This document shows, one piece after another, positions 32,203-43,136 of a stretch of 64,000 bases of DNA. The stretch spans positions 18,410,501-18,474,500 of the forward strand of contig NC_092672.1 of NCBI RefSeq assembly GCF_964355755.1, in the 5' to 3' direction. The notes below the pieces were generated by a model. That model made no database searches, was not told where the DNA came from, and saw only the letters and a list, made by a program, of their open reading frames with translations. The DNA is from Antedon mediterranea. Lineage: Eukaryota; Echinodermata; Crinoidea; Comatulida; Antedonidae. The position numbers were made by a program, and so were the translations under genes. The stretch's first letter is position 1. Every line of letters begins with the position of its first letter.

Positions 32203-32516
32203 TAAAAATTGATATACAAATTTGTTTTCGGTATTTAGATTATTATTTATTTTGTTTTCGGTTGTTTTTGGTTGTTTTCAGCTGTTTATGGTTGTTTTTC
32301 GGTTATTTTCGGTAATTAGACTGACTGCTGATGACTATTTGGTGCAAAATTAAATCATGAAGACGTAGTTGTGAATTGATTGTTATTGACTTATTACAAC
32401 ACATAGTGGGCGCTATATATTTTTTTTAAATGTTATTGTCTCCAAGTGGAAAAGTTGAAGCAAATAATCAGGTCACGAATTAAGAGTTATCGAATGGAAC
32501 GTCTATCCAAATTTTG

Positions 32517-32568
32517 ATAATATGTTAGTTATTGAGGGCACGCAACTTAAAGGCGATGCACATACTAT
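32517..32568 (+). repeat. split unit of the 54-bp minisatellite
   Basis: One nearly full unit (TTAGTTATTGAGGGCACGCA, then ACTTAAAGGCGATGCACATAC) separated from the rest of the array at 36008 by the 3.4-kb element. Confidence 0.85.
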
Positions 32569-33659
32569 TAGTCCAGTCCCTAAGGGGAAATGATGTTACC
32601 ATAGTGGATACAAGTGTGCCCTTTGGCATGTTGATAGAACATGATATGGAGATACCAAAACAAAGTTACTGGAAATCTGATTTGACCTCTGTGACCTCTG
32701 ACCTCAATTTTTATATTTCTATCTTAAACAGCCATATCTCCGCAACGGGTTTGACAATTGAAATGATATTGGTGTCTAAATAGATCAGAGGGTACATATT
32801 TATATTCGCTCTAATAGAACTTTTTTCAAAAAAACGACCGGAAATGTAATTTCTCAATGTTTTGACCTTTGACCTCGGCTTACTATATCTCAATAACTAC
32901 TGGTCAAAATTTCTTGAAATTTGTTTCAAATTGTTAAGAGCATACATATTTATATATACTCTAATTAAACATGTTCTTCCAAATCCACAGGAAATGTAAT
33001 TTACTGACCTTTGACCTTTAATGTTTAAATATGTCTGTATCTCTGTAACCAAATGTCATAAAAAGTTCAACTTGGTGTCAAAATGTTCAAAATGTAAACA
33101 TTTATATTAGCACTAATAGAAGATGTTATCATATTTTTACTGGAAATGCCAGTTTGAGGTATGACCAGGATATACTGTTAAGCGTGCGTGTGTCATACTT
33201 GTAATAATATACCTAAAATATAGATTTAATGGACCAGAACTACATTCAATATCCTATTTAGCCTTTTACAATTTTCTTAAAACTTAATGTTTAATTTAAT
33301 TTCAATATATAATTCCATCGCATGGTAGGCCTACACCGTAAGAGCAACACTTAATATCAACAAAAAATTAGATAAACTTAAAAGTTAAATAACAATAAAA
33401 AAAAAAATAAAAAAATCAGGATCTTAAAGAAAGAAAAGAAGAATTAACCAATGCGATTTGATACTCATAAAACATATGACCTAATTATCAATTAATTGCT
33501 TGAAGTATGCTGAAAAAATAAAATGTTTGAAACAGTGAGGAAAAAGCGAAGAAAAGAAAAACATATGTTTAAAATATTAGAAATCTGAAAAGGATCAAAG
33601 ACAAATTAATTACAAAGCTGATTTCTTTTCAAGAACATACTGTAGTGGAATATAAAAGG

Positions 33660-34340
33660 AAAACAAACCAGTGAGCAGTCAAAATTACCATCTTGGCTTG
33701 ATGAGGCAATAACACATCCAGCTCATAACACTAACAAAATCTTTGAAACCAGAAGAAATTAAGAGAAGCAATGATAATTATACTTTAATCCACAAAAACA
33801 TGACAAAACTGACATCAACCATTACCGACCAAACGAACATTATCACATGTACACAAATAATTTACAAAAGTAATAAAAAAACAAAATCTAGAAGTAAATA
33901 AACCAATATATAAGGCTTTATACAGTAGGACCATCTTATACAGTTTGTCAATCAACTAAAATAAAAAGGAAATGAATATCACCAAATCTTTGATTTAGAG
34001 ATTATCAGAAAGCATTTGACTCAATAAAACAGGCATTACCATATTAGAGGGAAATATTATACCTCAACAAATATTGATTACGATCGTTCAAAGAGAAGTT
34101 AAGGAAGATTAGTAAGACAAGGCGACACTTAAGATCTTCACTGCATTGGAAGAGGTGTTTAATCAAAGAGCTAATTTAAAAAATAGAGTAAATAATTTGG
34201 ATGTGAACGCTCAATTATGTCCGGATGATGTTTTTTTTCTGGACAATTATTGCTGCTTGGATTTAGAAGTAAATCCAAGGAAGGATAGCCAGTTATTTTA
34301 TGAGGGTAATCCAATTAACAACCCAGCGGGTGGCCTTTAG
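33660..34340 (+). pseudogene. degraded LINE reverse transcriptase
   Basis: Scattered frames give HDKTDINHYRP (about 33798), a frame-shifted DYQKAFDSI at about 34003-34030, QGDT at about 34119, and TALEEVFNQRANLKNRVNNL (from about 34138) with CPDDVFFLDNY. These match, in order, the 'NYRPISL', 'DY.KAFDS', 'QGDT.SP..F...LE' and 'FADD' boxes of RTE/F52C9-type LINE RTs. Many stops and shifts show long decay inside the palindromic element. Confidence 0.55.
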
Positions 34341-35390
34341 CCTCATTTGCACCAATGAAATTGAAGAATTTTTTAACCCATTTCATTTTCATATTTAACA
34401 TTTGAATTGCAAAGAATATGGTCATTCTTCATTGTGTACCCCATAAAATGTCCTAAAAAATTAAATGAACTATGTCTGACGAAGACAGAGGTAGAAGATA
34501 TTAGAAGATGGTAGGCCTAAAATTTTTACTATACTGAAAAATAGAATACAAAATTTAACACAGAAAGTAAAATGACCAATTGTTTGTAATCAGAAGTTAA
34601 AAGTAAACAACATACGGGATAAATAAAAGAAATAGATGATTTTTTTTTACATAAAATAGCATTTAAAATCTCCAATACCAGGATTTTATGAAATTTAATT
34701 AACTAGACATAATTGTACCAAAGAACGGGATTTGTCAAGGTTAGTCCAGTTAGTAGAAAATTGTTAAATCCACTTCTTCTAGACATAGTTCCATGTGAAC
34801 CCCACTATTGACTTCCAGCCTATTTTTTGCTTTGAATTACAGTTATTTTGGGTATGCACTATATCATTTTTTTTCAATCCAATTTTTGGTGAAACTATTA
34901 TGTGTGACATTAAAATTGCATATTCAACAAAAATATTTGTCAAAATTACTTTTGTCAGGGGGAAAATAAGTATATCTTTAATACACCCATCCTCTGGGAC
35001 TTATTTTCAAATGTAGCTAAAAACTTTCCAGTACAATTCCGGTCAATTTGATGTGTATAGATGCATGCAGTAGCATTGGAAAAGCGAGAGAGGGGGAGGT
35101 GGTTGGGGTGATGGAGAGACACATATTTTTTACATGTTTGTCTACACTATAAACTAGTTTAACAAAAAAGGTGTGATGTGCCCAAATATGGTAGTGATAT
35201 GTCATTCATCGTGTCCATATATGGGCACATCACATTTTTTTGTCGCATAAAAATGTTATAGTGTAGACAGAGTTTAACATTTGTGTAACATGTAACAAAA
35301 ATATGTGTCTCTCCATCCACCCCAACCCCCTCCCCTCTCTCGATCTCTTTTTATAGATTATTAATTGCTAAATATATGCAAAACGATGGG
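34341..35390. other. non-coding interior of the palindromic element
   Basis: No gene seen. Contains an inverted repeat: CACATATTTTTTACATG and AAACTAGTTTAACAAAAAAG near 35127-35175 against the inverse at about 35235-35310, with GA- and CT-rich tracts (35080-35105, 35315-35345) at its outer ends. Confidence 0.5.
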
Positions 35391-36007
35391 TCATAGCTCA
35401 AAATGACATTTCCAATTGAATTCTGACAAAATATTTTGTTAGAGCAAATATAAATGTGTATATTCTAAACAATTTGACACCAAACTGAACTTTTTGGGAC
35501 AAATAGTTACCGAGATATTGACATATTCAAACATTAGAGGTCAAGGGTCAAAAAAGCTTAATTTATGGTAATTTTTTGAAAAAAGTTTCTATTAGACTAA
35601 ATATTAGATTTATTTTCTTAACATTTTGAGCCCATTCTCAAATCTCTGAGATTGCGTGTTATTGAGATATTAGGCAATCAAGGTCAAAGGTCAAACTGAA
35701 AAATAAAGCCTTTGCGGCCATTTTTGTACAATTATTTTCATTATAGCGAATATAAATATATATCTTCCAAGCATTTTGAAAAAAAAAATAAATGTAAAAT
35801 GTCTCTGCGTTGTCAAGATATGGCGATTTTTAGTTATATAATAGAAAAATATATAAATTGAGGTCAGAGGTCACAGAGGTCAAATCAGATTTCCAGTAAC
35901 TTTGTTTTGGCATCTCCACACTATACTCTACCAAACTGCTATACTGAAATATTTGTATCCAGTCTGGTAACATCCCACCCCTTTTTCTCCCCTTAGGGAC
36001 TGGACTA

Positions 36008-36265
36008 TATACATAATATGTTAGTTATTGAGGGCACGCAACTTAAAGGCGATGCACATACTATACATAATATGTTAGTTATTGAGGGCACGCAACTTAA
36101 AGGCGATGCACATACTATACATAATATGTTAGTTATTGAGGGCACGCAACTTAAAGGCGATGCACATACTATACATAATATGTTAGTTATTGAGGGCACG
36201 CAACTTAAAGGCGATGCACATACTATACATAATATGTTAGTTATTGAGGGCACGCAACTTAAAGG
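36008..36265 (+). repeat. 54-bp minisatellite
   Basis: Just under five units of 54 bp. The period is a multiple of three, so one frame on each strand stays open through the array (18-residue repeats LVIEGTQLKGDAHTIHNM on +); I do not regard these as proteins. Units are virtually identical, implying recent expansion. Confidence 0.95.
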
Positions 36266-36468
36266 CATATTTTCTCCAAATATATGAATAATAAGGAATA
36301 ATATGTTGTTGTCACCTCATATTTGTGTTATGTCATAATTTTTACCCATAATTCCTTGCTCCTGTTAGAGCATGTTGTTTCTGCTGTGTGTAGCAGATGA
36401 GAATAATGATTGAATAAATCGTAGACAGACGTTGAAAACAATCGTAGTATCATTTATTATCGATCAGT
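36266..36468 (+). other. possible copia 5' LTR remnant
   Basis: A TGTTG... start at about 36305 and a region ending TTGAAAACA at about 36440, just upstream of the copia gag, look LTR-like, but no second LTR is present to confirm. Confidence 0.3.
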
Positions 36469-37693
36469 ATGACTACAAATCCTACAGGTTATGGGCCCAG
36501 TAGGTTCCAAAGGCTGCTATTCAGTGGAGATCCAGACGAATATGAAATCTGGGAAACGAAATTATTAGCCTACCTAGTGACCAAGAAACTTGAAAAGTAC
36601 ATAACATCGGACGCCCCAACAGGCGAACCGAGAGAAGCACCAGGCGAAAAACTCTTAATCTCTATACAGTACTCCTAAAGGGATTACCGACCCAGAAATT
36701 TAAACCATTTTCGATCCATATTACACAATCTAACGACGATATTTCCATGAGAAAATTCAAAGCTGTTAAGAGGATTTGAGAAAACCGAGTGTTTTGATGA
36801 ACCAGACGATACAGGCATAGGCCTAGAGAAAGCTGAGGACACAGTCATGAAAATAACAAACCTATCATGTTATGGTTGCGGCTCTACCAAACACTTAGTA
36901 AAGCAGTGCGATCCGATGCAAATACCATAAAGGAGCAAAACACCTCGAAGATGAATGCTACAGGCATTCAAAAGACAAAGTTAAAACAAACCACACCTAC
37001 CATTTTTGCGTTAGTGAGGAGAGCAAGAAAGATGCCATGATTGTGGACACAGGAGCCACCTCGCACGCAATCAACAAGGACACGTTCATAAAAATTGACC
37101 CAAATTTTAAACCGACTCATCACTGCATCGAACTGGCCGACGGAACCAAAATGAAGGGAAGTGCTATAAAGTGAGGAGACGCAGAAATAAACATCATCAA
37201 CAACAAAGGCAAAAATGTGAGGGCAACACTCTCAAACGCCCTCTATTGTCCAACCTACCCACAGAGCATCTTTAGCGTGAAACGGGCCACAGAAAACGGG
37301 GCAGAACTAACATTTAAAGAGGAAGGTAGTTGGATGAAGAAAGGCAGCTCAACATTTGACCTTGAAGTCGCAGATGGTCTTTACCATCTGAAAGTAGGTG
37401 AAAACACAGACAAAATGAACTTCTCTATTGACCATTGGCACAAAGTATTGGGACACTGCAACAAAAAGGACATACTTAACCTTGAAAATGTTGTAGATGG
37501 AATGAAAATTGATAAACTACCAAATAATGAATCTACATGTGATGTATGCATTAAAGGCAAATTTACAAACTCCCGAAACAGGGAAGCCGACAAAAAGGCA
37601 AATTACCCATTAGAATTAATCCACACAGACCTAGCCGGACCAATAGATCCGATTGGGAAGGATGGGTTTATTATGTGCTTACGCGAGGTGTAA
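36469..37693 (+). pseudogene. truncated Ty1/copia gag-pol
   Basis: Gag starts MTTNPTGYGPSRFQRLLFSG at 36469, with YEIWETKLLAYL, the common copia gag opening, and runs to a stop at 36676. Other frames then give a zinc knuckle CYGCGSTKHLVKQC (about 36868-36912), a protease box MIVDTGATSHAINKDTF (about 37037) and, from 37217, LSNALYCPTYPQSIFSVKRA, the pre-integrase HKVLGHCNKKDILNL, a CDVCIKGK zinc site and the first integrase Asp in HTDLAGPI. It ends at 37693, within the integrase. RT and RNase H are absent. The order gag-PR-IN is diagnostic of copia. At least two stops interrupt it. Confidence 0.8.
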
Positions 37694-38111
37694 ACTGAAT
37701 CTCTGGCTTAGTTATTAAAACAACATTTTTTCCAAACCTTAACGGAAATAAACTTGTTTAATTGTTTTTATGGGCTATTATCGTTAACTTTCTAACTGTT
37801 AAAAATGTTTTTTATTGTGTATTGCTATTGTAATAATTATTTTTGGCCAAATGAATGAATTTACACGGGATACGTTCCTTTATTAGCGGGTAGGTAGTGT
37901 CGCCAACTTAGCCGGATAAACTAAGCATGCGAGTACTGTATTTAGTCTTTTGGCTTGTAATAAAGCGCTACTAATAGTATACACAACACAATCATGTTTA
38001 CGCTATGGATTTTTATTAAAACATTCTAGTCTTAATTATAATTAAATTATATCAATCAAAACGCAATAACCAAAATAAGTAACACACGTTTTACACATTT
38101 TAATTTAAAAG
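37694..38111 (+). other. intron-like sequence upstream of HECT gene A exon
   Basis: AT-rich, ending in the acceptor TTTAAAAG. The 5' exons of gene A (compare gene B at 56290) were looked for and not found here. Confidence 0.35.
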
Positions 38112-38383
38112 GGCCACCTAAAACAGAACAAGCCGGCAATGACGACTTGTCGGACGGTCACACTGTAGTGGACCTTCAAATCAGCCTACAAGCGTTAGAA
38201 GATGTTATATTTGGGATGTACTCTGAGGTTCCGCTGGCGAGAGTAGGTTTCTCCTATAGACGTGCTACCCAGGGGAGAGCTCTTGAAAGGCCTGTTAAAA
38301 CAATTTGTACAGTAATGGACCTTAAGGCATTTGTCCGAAAAGGGAAAATTTACCTACTCCCTGGACGAGATTTGGCGCAACAG

Positions 38384-38752
38384 GTAAATAGAAACAATTA
38401 TTCAATATAACTTATATAACGATGATTTCTTGCACATCCATAATCGATATTGTAAATTATACTTTGATGGGGGGAAATTTGTTTCCTCAATCAATGTCAC
38501 AGCCGATGGTGTATCGATATGCCTCATACCTGGATAGTTTGACCATCATTGACAGATCAAAGGGAGGGGAAGGGGAAGGGAAGTTGAATACGCAGCCTTT
38601 AAATCGCGAAAAAATAATCCTACAATACAACTGCATGCTCCTCAGTTTGAAATTGACATGTTGCGCCCCACTATACTTCAAAACTGAATCTTCCCTTGGA
38701 TCATGTGTCTCACTGTGCGCTTTCACTTATTTATTTTTATCATAACTTACTG
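38384..38752 (+). other. intron 5' part of HECT gene A
   Basis: Begins at the donor GTAAAT. Contains a GA-rich patch (AAGGGAGGGGAAGGGGAAGG at about 38560). No gene seen. Confidence 0.4.
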
Positions 38753-39481
38753 TAAGGGGTCATTCCATCTCAGTTCACCCAAAAAAAATGGAATTTTAAA
38801 CCCTACCTCTTCCAATTTTGATGAAATTTGGTATATGGGTGATTCATAGCAATTAAAGCCAAAATTTCAAATTTTAACTTTATCGGACCAACGGTTTTCG
38901 AGATATCGCAATTTCAATTTTCGGTTTTTACGCAAAAAAGCGCGCGGCCGCCACGTTTCAAAGAGCTGTATCTCTGGAACTATAGGTTCGATTTTAAAAA
39001 CAAAGGTATTTTTGTAAAGGGGAGACCATAAGGAACCTAAATATACTAATTGTGTGTGTTTTATGTTAATTTTAAGTTGAATAAAACTTTGACATATATT
39101 TTGACCTTGAAATTGACCCCGTGGAACACGCCCGATTTGTTGGTGACTATCACGAAAAATGTAGCCCTACGTGTCAACTACAACATATAAAAAAATTGGA
39201 GGGGTTTTTTTCTTTGTTTCCATGAAATTACAATTTGAAGTTGACATACCTCTTCCTTTTAGTGTATTTTTGGTGTTGTTATACTTATACACAGTGTGAA
39301 CACTAACTGTTAAGGTGTCTTATTGTTACGCTTTCTCATCAGGCCCACTTAAACAGTAGATATATTTTGATATGAGAAATACTGGGTAACTCAAATACTT
39401 TTCAAATCAATTTTGACACATAGTTTAGTGTCCTTACTATGTTATTATGCACATTAACATATGCATAATAAGTGATTGCAG

Positions 39482-40653
39482 AGAACATACAACAGTCACT
39501 GTATATGCCTTTTTAAAGGTTGCCATCCCCTATATAAAAACAAAACTACCAACCATGAAAAAAGTTCATTATTCACAGATGGATGTGGCGGCCAATACAA
39601 AAACAAATATAACTTTATTAACCTTTGCCACCACCAGGAAGATTTTGGTTTAGACGCCGAGTGGAATTTTTTCGCTACATCACATGGCAAGAGTGCGTTT
39701 GATGGCATAGGTGGAACAGTTAAGAGGCTTGTCACTAAGAGAAGCTTACAGCGTTTGACTGAATGTCATATTATCACATCTCTCAGTATGTTCGACTACT
39801 GTGTAATTTTTTATTTTTATTTTATGTCTTTAGGCAATGTGGCCAAGGATTATCAATGGTGAATTAATCACTGTCCTATCAGATAGGTGGTAATCCCCCT
39901 GATACAGGGGCTATTGTGTGAACCAGTTCACCGGGGTAACCCTCTACTCTTTTTCGAATAATGAACTGGGTTCTTTAAAGTACACACATGTTATAACTGT
40001 GTACACTGGACCTACAGTTTATAGTCCTTATCCGAGAAGACTTGTTCCACCACCAGAACGGAGCGAGTCGGCCTCGAACCCTTGCCGATGTTGTTGTTGG
40101 CTCTTTTAGGTACGGTAAACGGCGCCCCTGCCTTAACCGCTCGGCCATATGACTCGCTCATATGGACATTCCAGGCATCAACTTTTTTCATGTGGGAATA
40201 GATGAGGTATCTACTGTGGAAAAAGAAATAAAGCCGAGATTCAACCTCGCCCAGACCATCAAGGGTACATTACAATATCATCGCTTTGTTCCCGTTTCTC
40301 TGGCACAGATGCAGGTCTACAAACTTAGTACCCAGATAAACCCTCCGGATGTGGTAGTGATTCAAGAATCTTTCAGTGATGAAAATGAAATTGTTGCTGA
40401 TACACAACCCACCATTATTAGAATTCAGAATTTTGTGTGCTGTAGTTATGATGGTGTCCCATGGATTGGTTTGGTGGTGGATGTCTCACTCTCAGAAGAG
40501 TTTGGGGATTTTCAAATTAAATTTATGCATCCTCATGGGTCAGCGAAAACCTTTTATTGGCCGTCCAAAGAAGACTGTTGTTGGATTCCTGAATCAAATG
40601 TACATTGTATTATAGCCTCTCCGTTTATAAAATCCTCTTCGACTAGGAATTAA
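39482..40653 (+). pseudogene. transposase-like gene of the TAAG element
   Basis: Part 1 (about 39482-39850) reads LPTMKKVHY and, after a one-base shift at about 39570, TDGCGGQYKNKYNFINLCHH, EDFGLDAEWNFFATSHGKSA and FDGIGGTVKRLVTKRSLQR. Part 2 (40162-40653) reads FNLAQTIKGTLQYHRFVPVS, CSYDGVPWIGLVVDVS, IKFMHPHGSAKTFYWPSKED and CCWIPESNVHCII. Both blocks belong to one multicopy family I have seen across invertebrates; the conserved Asp and 'WHFFATSHGK' type motif suggest a DDE-like nuclease, which is inference. A SINE on the opposite strand (39862-40160) splits the two parts. The shift and the SINE make it inactive. Confidence 0.6.
39862..40160 (-). mobile_element. SINE with tRNA-like head, inside transposase gene
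   Basis: Head at 40061-40159 read on the - strand: outer 9-bp stem GAGCGAGTC with GACTCGCTC, A-box TGGCCGAGCGGTTAAGG (40131-40147) and B-box GGGTTCGAGGCC (about 40071-40082), with a long variable arm as in tRNA-Leu/Ser. The body follows leftward (GGATAAGGACTATAAACTGT, then TGTGTACTTTAAAGAACCCA and GGGTTACCCCGGTGAACTGG), a conserved SINE-like core. The left border is near 39862. Confidence 0.7.
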
Positions 40654-41374
40654 AGTATTTCCCAAAATGATCGCCACAACATTTCTAAATACTGTTTGAA
40701 TTGTCCAGATGACAAGGAGTAAAGGCCAGACATAGACAATTGTAACATTATAATAATATTTAGTTTGTAAATAAAATTAATTTTGGAATACATCAAATTG
40801 ACATTGAAGTAATGCATGGACAGACACCAAAAATACACTAAAAGGAAGAGGTATGTCAACTTCAAATTGTAATTTCATGGAAACAAAGAAAAAAACCCCT
40901 CCAATTTTTTTATATGTTGTAGTTGACACGTAGGGCTACATTTTTCATGATAGTCACCAACAAAACGGGCGTGTTCCACGGGGGAAATTTCAAGGTCAAA
41001 ATATATGTCAAAGTTTTATTCAACTTAAAATTAACATAAAACACACACAATTAGTATATTTAGATTCCTTATGGTCTCCCCTTTACAAAAATACCTTTGC
41101 TTTTAAAATCGAACCTATAGTTCCCGAGATACAGCTCTTTGAAACGTGGCGGACGCGCCCTTTTTTGCGTAAAAACCGAAAATTGAAATTGCGATATCTT
41201 GAAAACCGTTGGTCCGATAAAGTTAAAATTTGAAATTTTGGCTTTAATTGCTATGAATCACCCATATACCAACTTTCATCAAAATTGGAAGAGGTAGGGT
41301 TTAACTCATTGGGTGATCTGAGATGGAATGACCCTAAGATTCTTTTTTAATATTTAATGACAATTTTTAACTTT

Positions 41375-41848
41375 AGAATAGTCTTAACAGTCTTACACCT
41401 TAATAGTCTTAACAGTCTTACACCTTAACAGTCTTAACAGTCTTACACCTTAACAGTCTTACACCTTAACAGTCTTACACCTTAACAGTCTTACACCTTA
41501 ACAGTCTTACACCTTAACAGTCTTACACCTTAACAGTCTTACACCTTAACAGTCTTACACCTTAACAGTCTTACACCTTAACAGTCTTACACCTTAACAG
41601 TCTTACACCTTAACAGTCTTACACCTTAACAGTCTTACACCTTAACAGTCTTACACCTTAACAGTCTTACACCTTAACAGTCTTACACCTTAACAGTCTT
41701 ACACCTTAACAGTCTTACACCTTAACAGTCTTACACCTTAACAGTCTTACACCTTAACAGTCTTACACCTTAACAGTCTTACACCTTAACAGTCTTACAC
41801 CTTAACAGTCTTACACCTTAACAGTCTTACACCTTAACAGTCTTACAC
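41375..41848 (+). repeat. 16-bp minisatellite
   Basis: Close to 28 near-identical copies of ACAGTCTTACACCTTA, with a few shortened units at the left end. It abuts sequence that resembles a small HECT-gene exon (RGVGRPRVVE, ending at the donor at 41883) and may have removed its acceptor. Confidence 0.95.
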
Positions 41849-41939
41849 CTTCCCGTGGAGTTGGACGGCCGAGAGTAGTTGAGGTGAGTCTACGTTTTCT
41901 TATGTGCGTTTTAAATTTCTCTCTTAAACAACTATTCCT

Positions 41940-43136
41940 CGGCATCCTCGCTTAATTATCCCCCTGTGCCAGTACTGCCTCCGCAGTACTTTCAAGGTCG
42001 AGGGACGCACCCATCGCCGGATGCCGGTGGGTACGACAGTGACAGGACCATGACCTCGCTGCCTAGTGAGGATCGCTCCGAGGTTGCATAGGGTGGAGAC
42101 GGTTTGCAGGCTCTTGTCAATCGTGTGGTTCCTGCTGTACTTTGGTACATTGGAGTAGAGTACGCCTATGACGCCCGCGCCGGCTTCGAAGAGGTACTCT
42201 ACCTTTGGAGTGCGTGCTCCATTGAAGCGGGTCACGACTTGTCCAGTTGCGTCGCTGGATCCCGAACTTGTCGCTAGGGTAGAGGCTATAGCGAAGGAGC
42301 CTAAAACCCGTAGAGCTGCACCTCAAGATCTCGCAGCAGCCTTCCCGCTTCCGCAGGACCAGTTTCAACGCTATATATCGGCACCACCGATCCCGGATGC
42401 AGCGAAAGAACGTGCGCGCGAGGATCAAGGTCTCGACGCCAATGGCAGATTTCTGTCTCCTTCGGCCGCCAAAACTGAGGAGGCGCTAATCGCGGTCGAC
42501 CGTGGTGCACGCGAGACGTTACGAACGGTCTCGATGTCGGGCTACCTTCTGTCATTCCTCGCGGATCCGGACCATCCATGGCACCTTGACGCGGACGTGA
42601 TCTGCTTGCTTCAGCAGATTAGGGGCCTGGTCGCGGACCAACAAGCGACTATTGCAATGACCTCGGCCGCCGCGCGGAGGGTCAATTGCCTCCAGGCCAC
42701 GGACATTGCGCCCGCGCATTACCGCCGCTTCACAACTAGCGAGTCGTTCGGTGCTGTGGACCTCTTCTATGGTAAGTTCGCCGAGAAGGAAGATAAGTGG
42801 GCTCGCGAGCGAGAGGCACGTCGCGAGACGAGATCGCGTTTTCCGAAACGCCAGGCGAGCCGTTCGCACTCGCGTCCAAAGCTTCCAGCCCCACTGCCGG
42901 TGGTGCCATCGCGTACTATCTCACAACCGCCGCCGTCGGTCCATAATCAGTCTGAGGTTGGGCAGACTCCTGGGCCGTTGCGTCCCCGTAATTCCCGCCC
43001 CGCGCGTGGCGGTAAGCCGGGTAGGGGAGCATGTCGGGACCGCGGTTCGCGACGTGGTGACGTGCAGTCGAGGTCCGTGCCGTCGGGGGCCGGACCAGTG
43101 GGAGGTCGTCTCCTAACTATAACTATTAACTATTAA
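41940..43136 (+). CDS. GC-rich gag-like ORF (retroelement fragment)
   Basis: A 322-codon open frame (42168-43136) begins MTPAPASKRYSTFGVRAPLK. It has a helical core (LDADVICLLQQIRGLVADQQ, MTSAAARRVNCL, HYRRFTTSESFGAVDLFYGK) and an Arg/Pro/Gly-rich basic tail. A second frame upstream (about 41957-42090: PPQYFQGRGTHPSPDAGG) looks like the lost 5' end, joined by frameshifts. The region is strikingly GC-rich with CpG throughout, unlike its surroundings. The shape (hydrophobic helical domain, basic tail, no enzymes) resembles gag of DIRS-like elements. No LTR, RT or inverted repeats are recognised beside it. Confidence 0.45.

Larger units (their letters stand above)
32569..36007. mobile_element. 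3.4-kb palindromic element, 3-bp TSD
   Basis: Ends TAGTCCAGTCCCTAAGGGG and its inverse, flanked by TAT (32566-32568 and 36008-36010). The undisturbed minisatellite units show the empty site, so the borders are secure. Both arms are about 600 bp and imperfect, built from diverged repeats of about 130 bp, each with 'ATATCTC..TAAC', 'CATATTTATAT..CTCTAAT' and a TGACCTTTGACCT-like word. The interior holds a degraded LINE. No transposase is recognised, so the superfamily is unknown. Confidence 0.75.
38757..41334. mobile_element. 2.58-kb DNA transposon, TAAG duplication
   Basis: Terminal inverted repeats start GGGTCATTCCATCTCAG and remain alignable for about 450-500 bp (38757-39235 against 40850-41334). 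Flanked by TAAG (38753-38756, 41335-41338). It encodes a transposase-like protein on + and carries a SINE inside it. 4-bp duplications are known for Sola elements, but I could not assign a superfamily from the protein. Confidence 0.75.

Noticed and set aside
36018-36287. An 89-residue repetitive open frame on + and an 87-residue one on -
   Set aside because: Both are a by-product of the 54-bp (multiple of three) minisatellite; no start context, domain or splice support.
38422-38745. A 107-codon open frame in HECT gene A intron
   Set aside because: No motif, no splice support, and a simple GA-rich tract inside it.
40061-40159. A functional tRNA-Leu or tRNA-Ser gene on the - strand
   Set aside because: The outer stem is 9 bp, the anticodon arm is not clear, and a SINE body follows without terminator, so it is a SINE head.
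42117-43116. Several overlapping open frames on both strands of the GC-rich island
   Set aside because: GC-rich coding DNA lacks stops in other frames; the + frame from 42168 is the longest and has a plausible gag-like composition.
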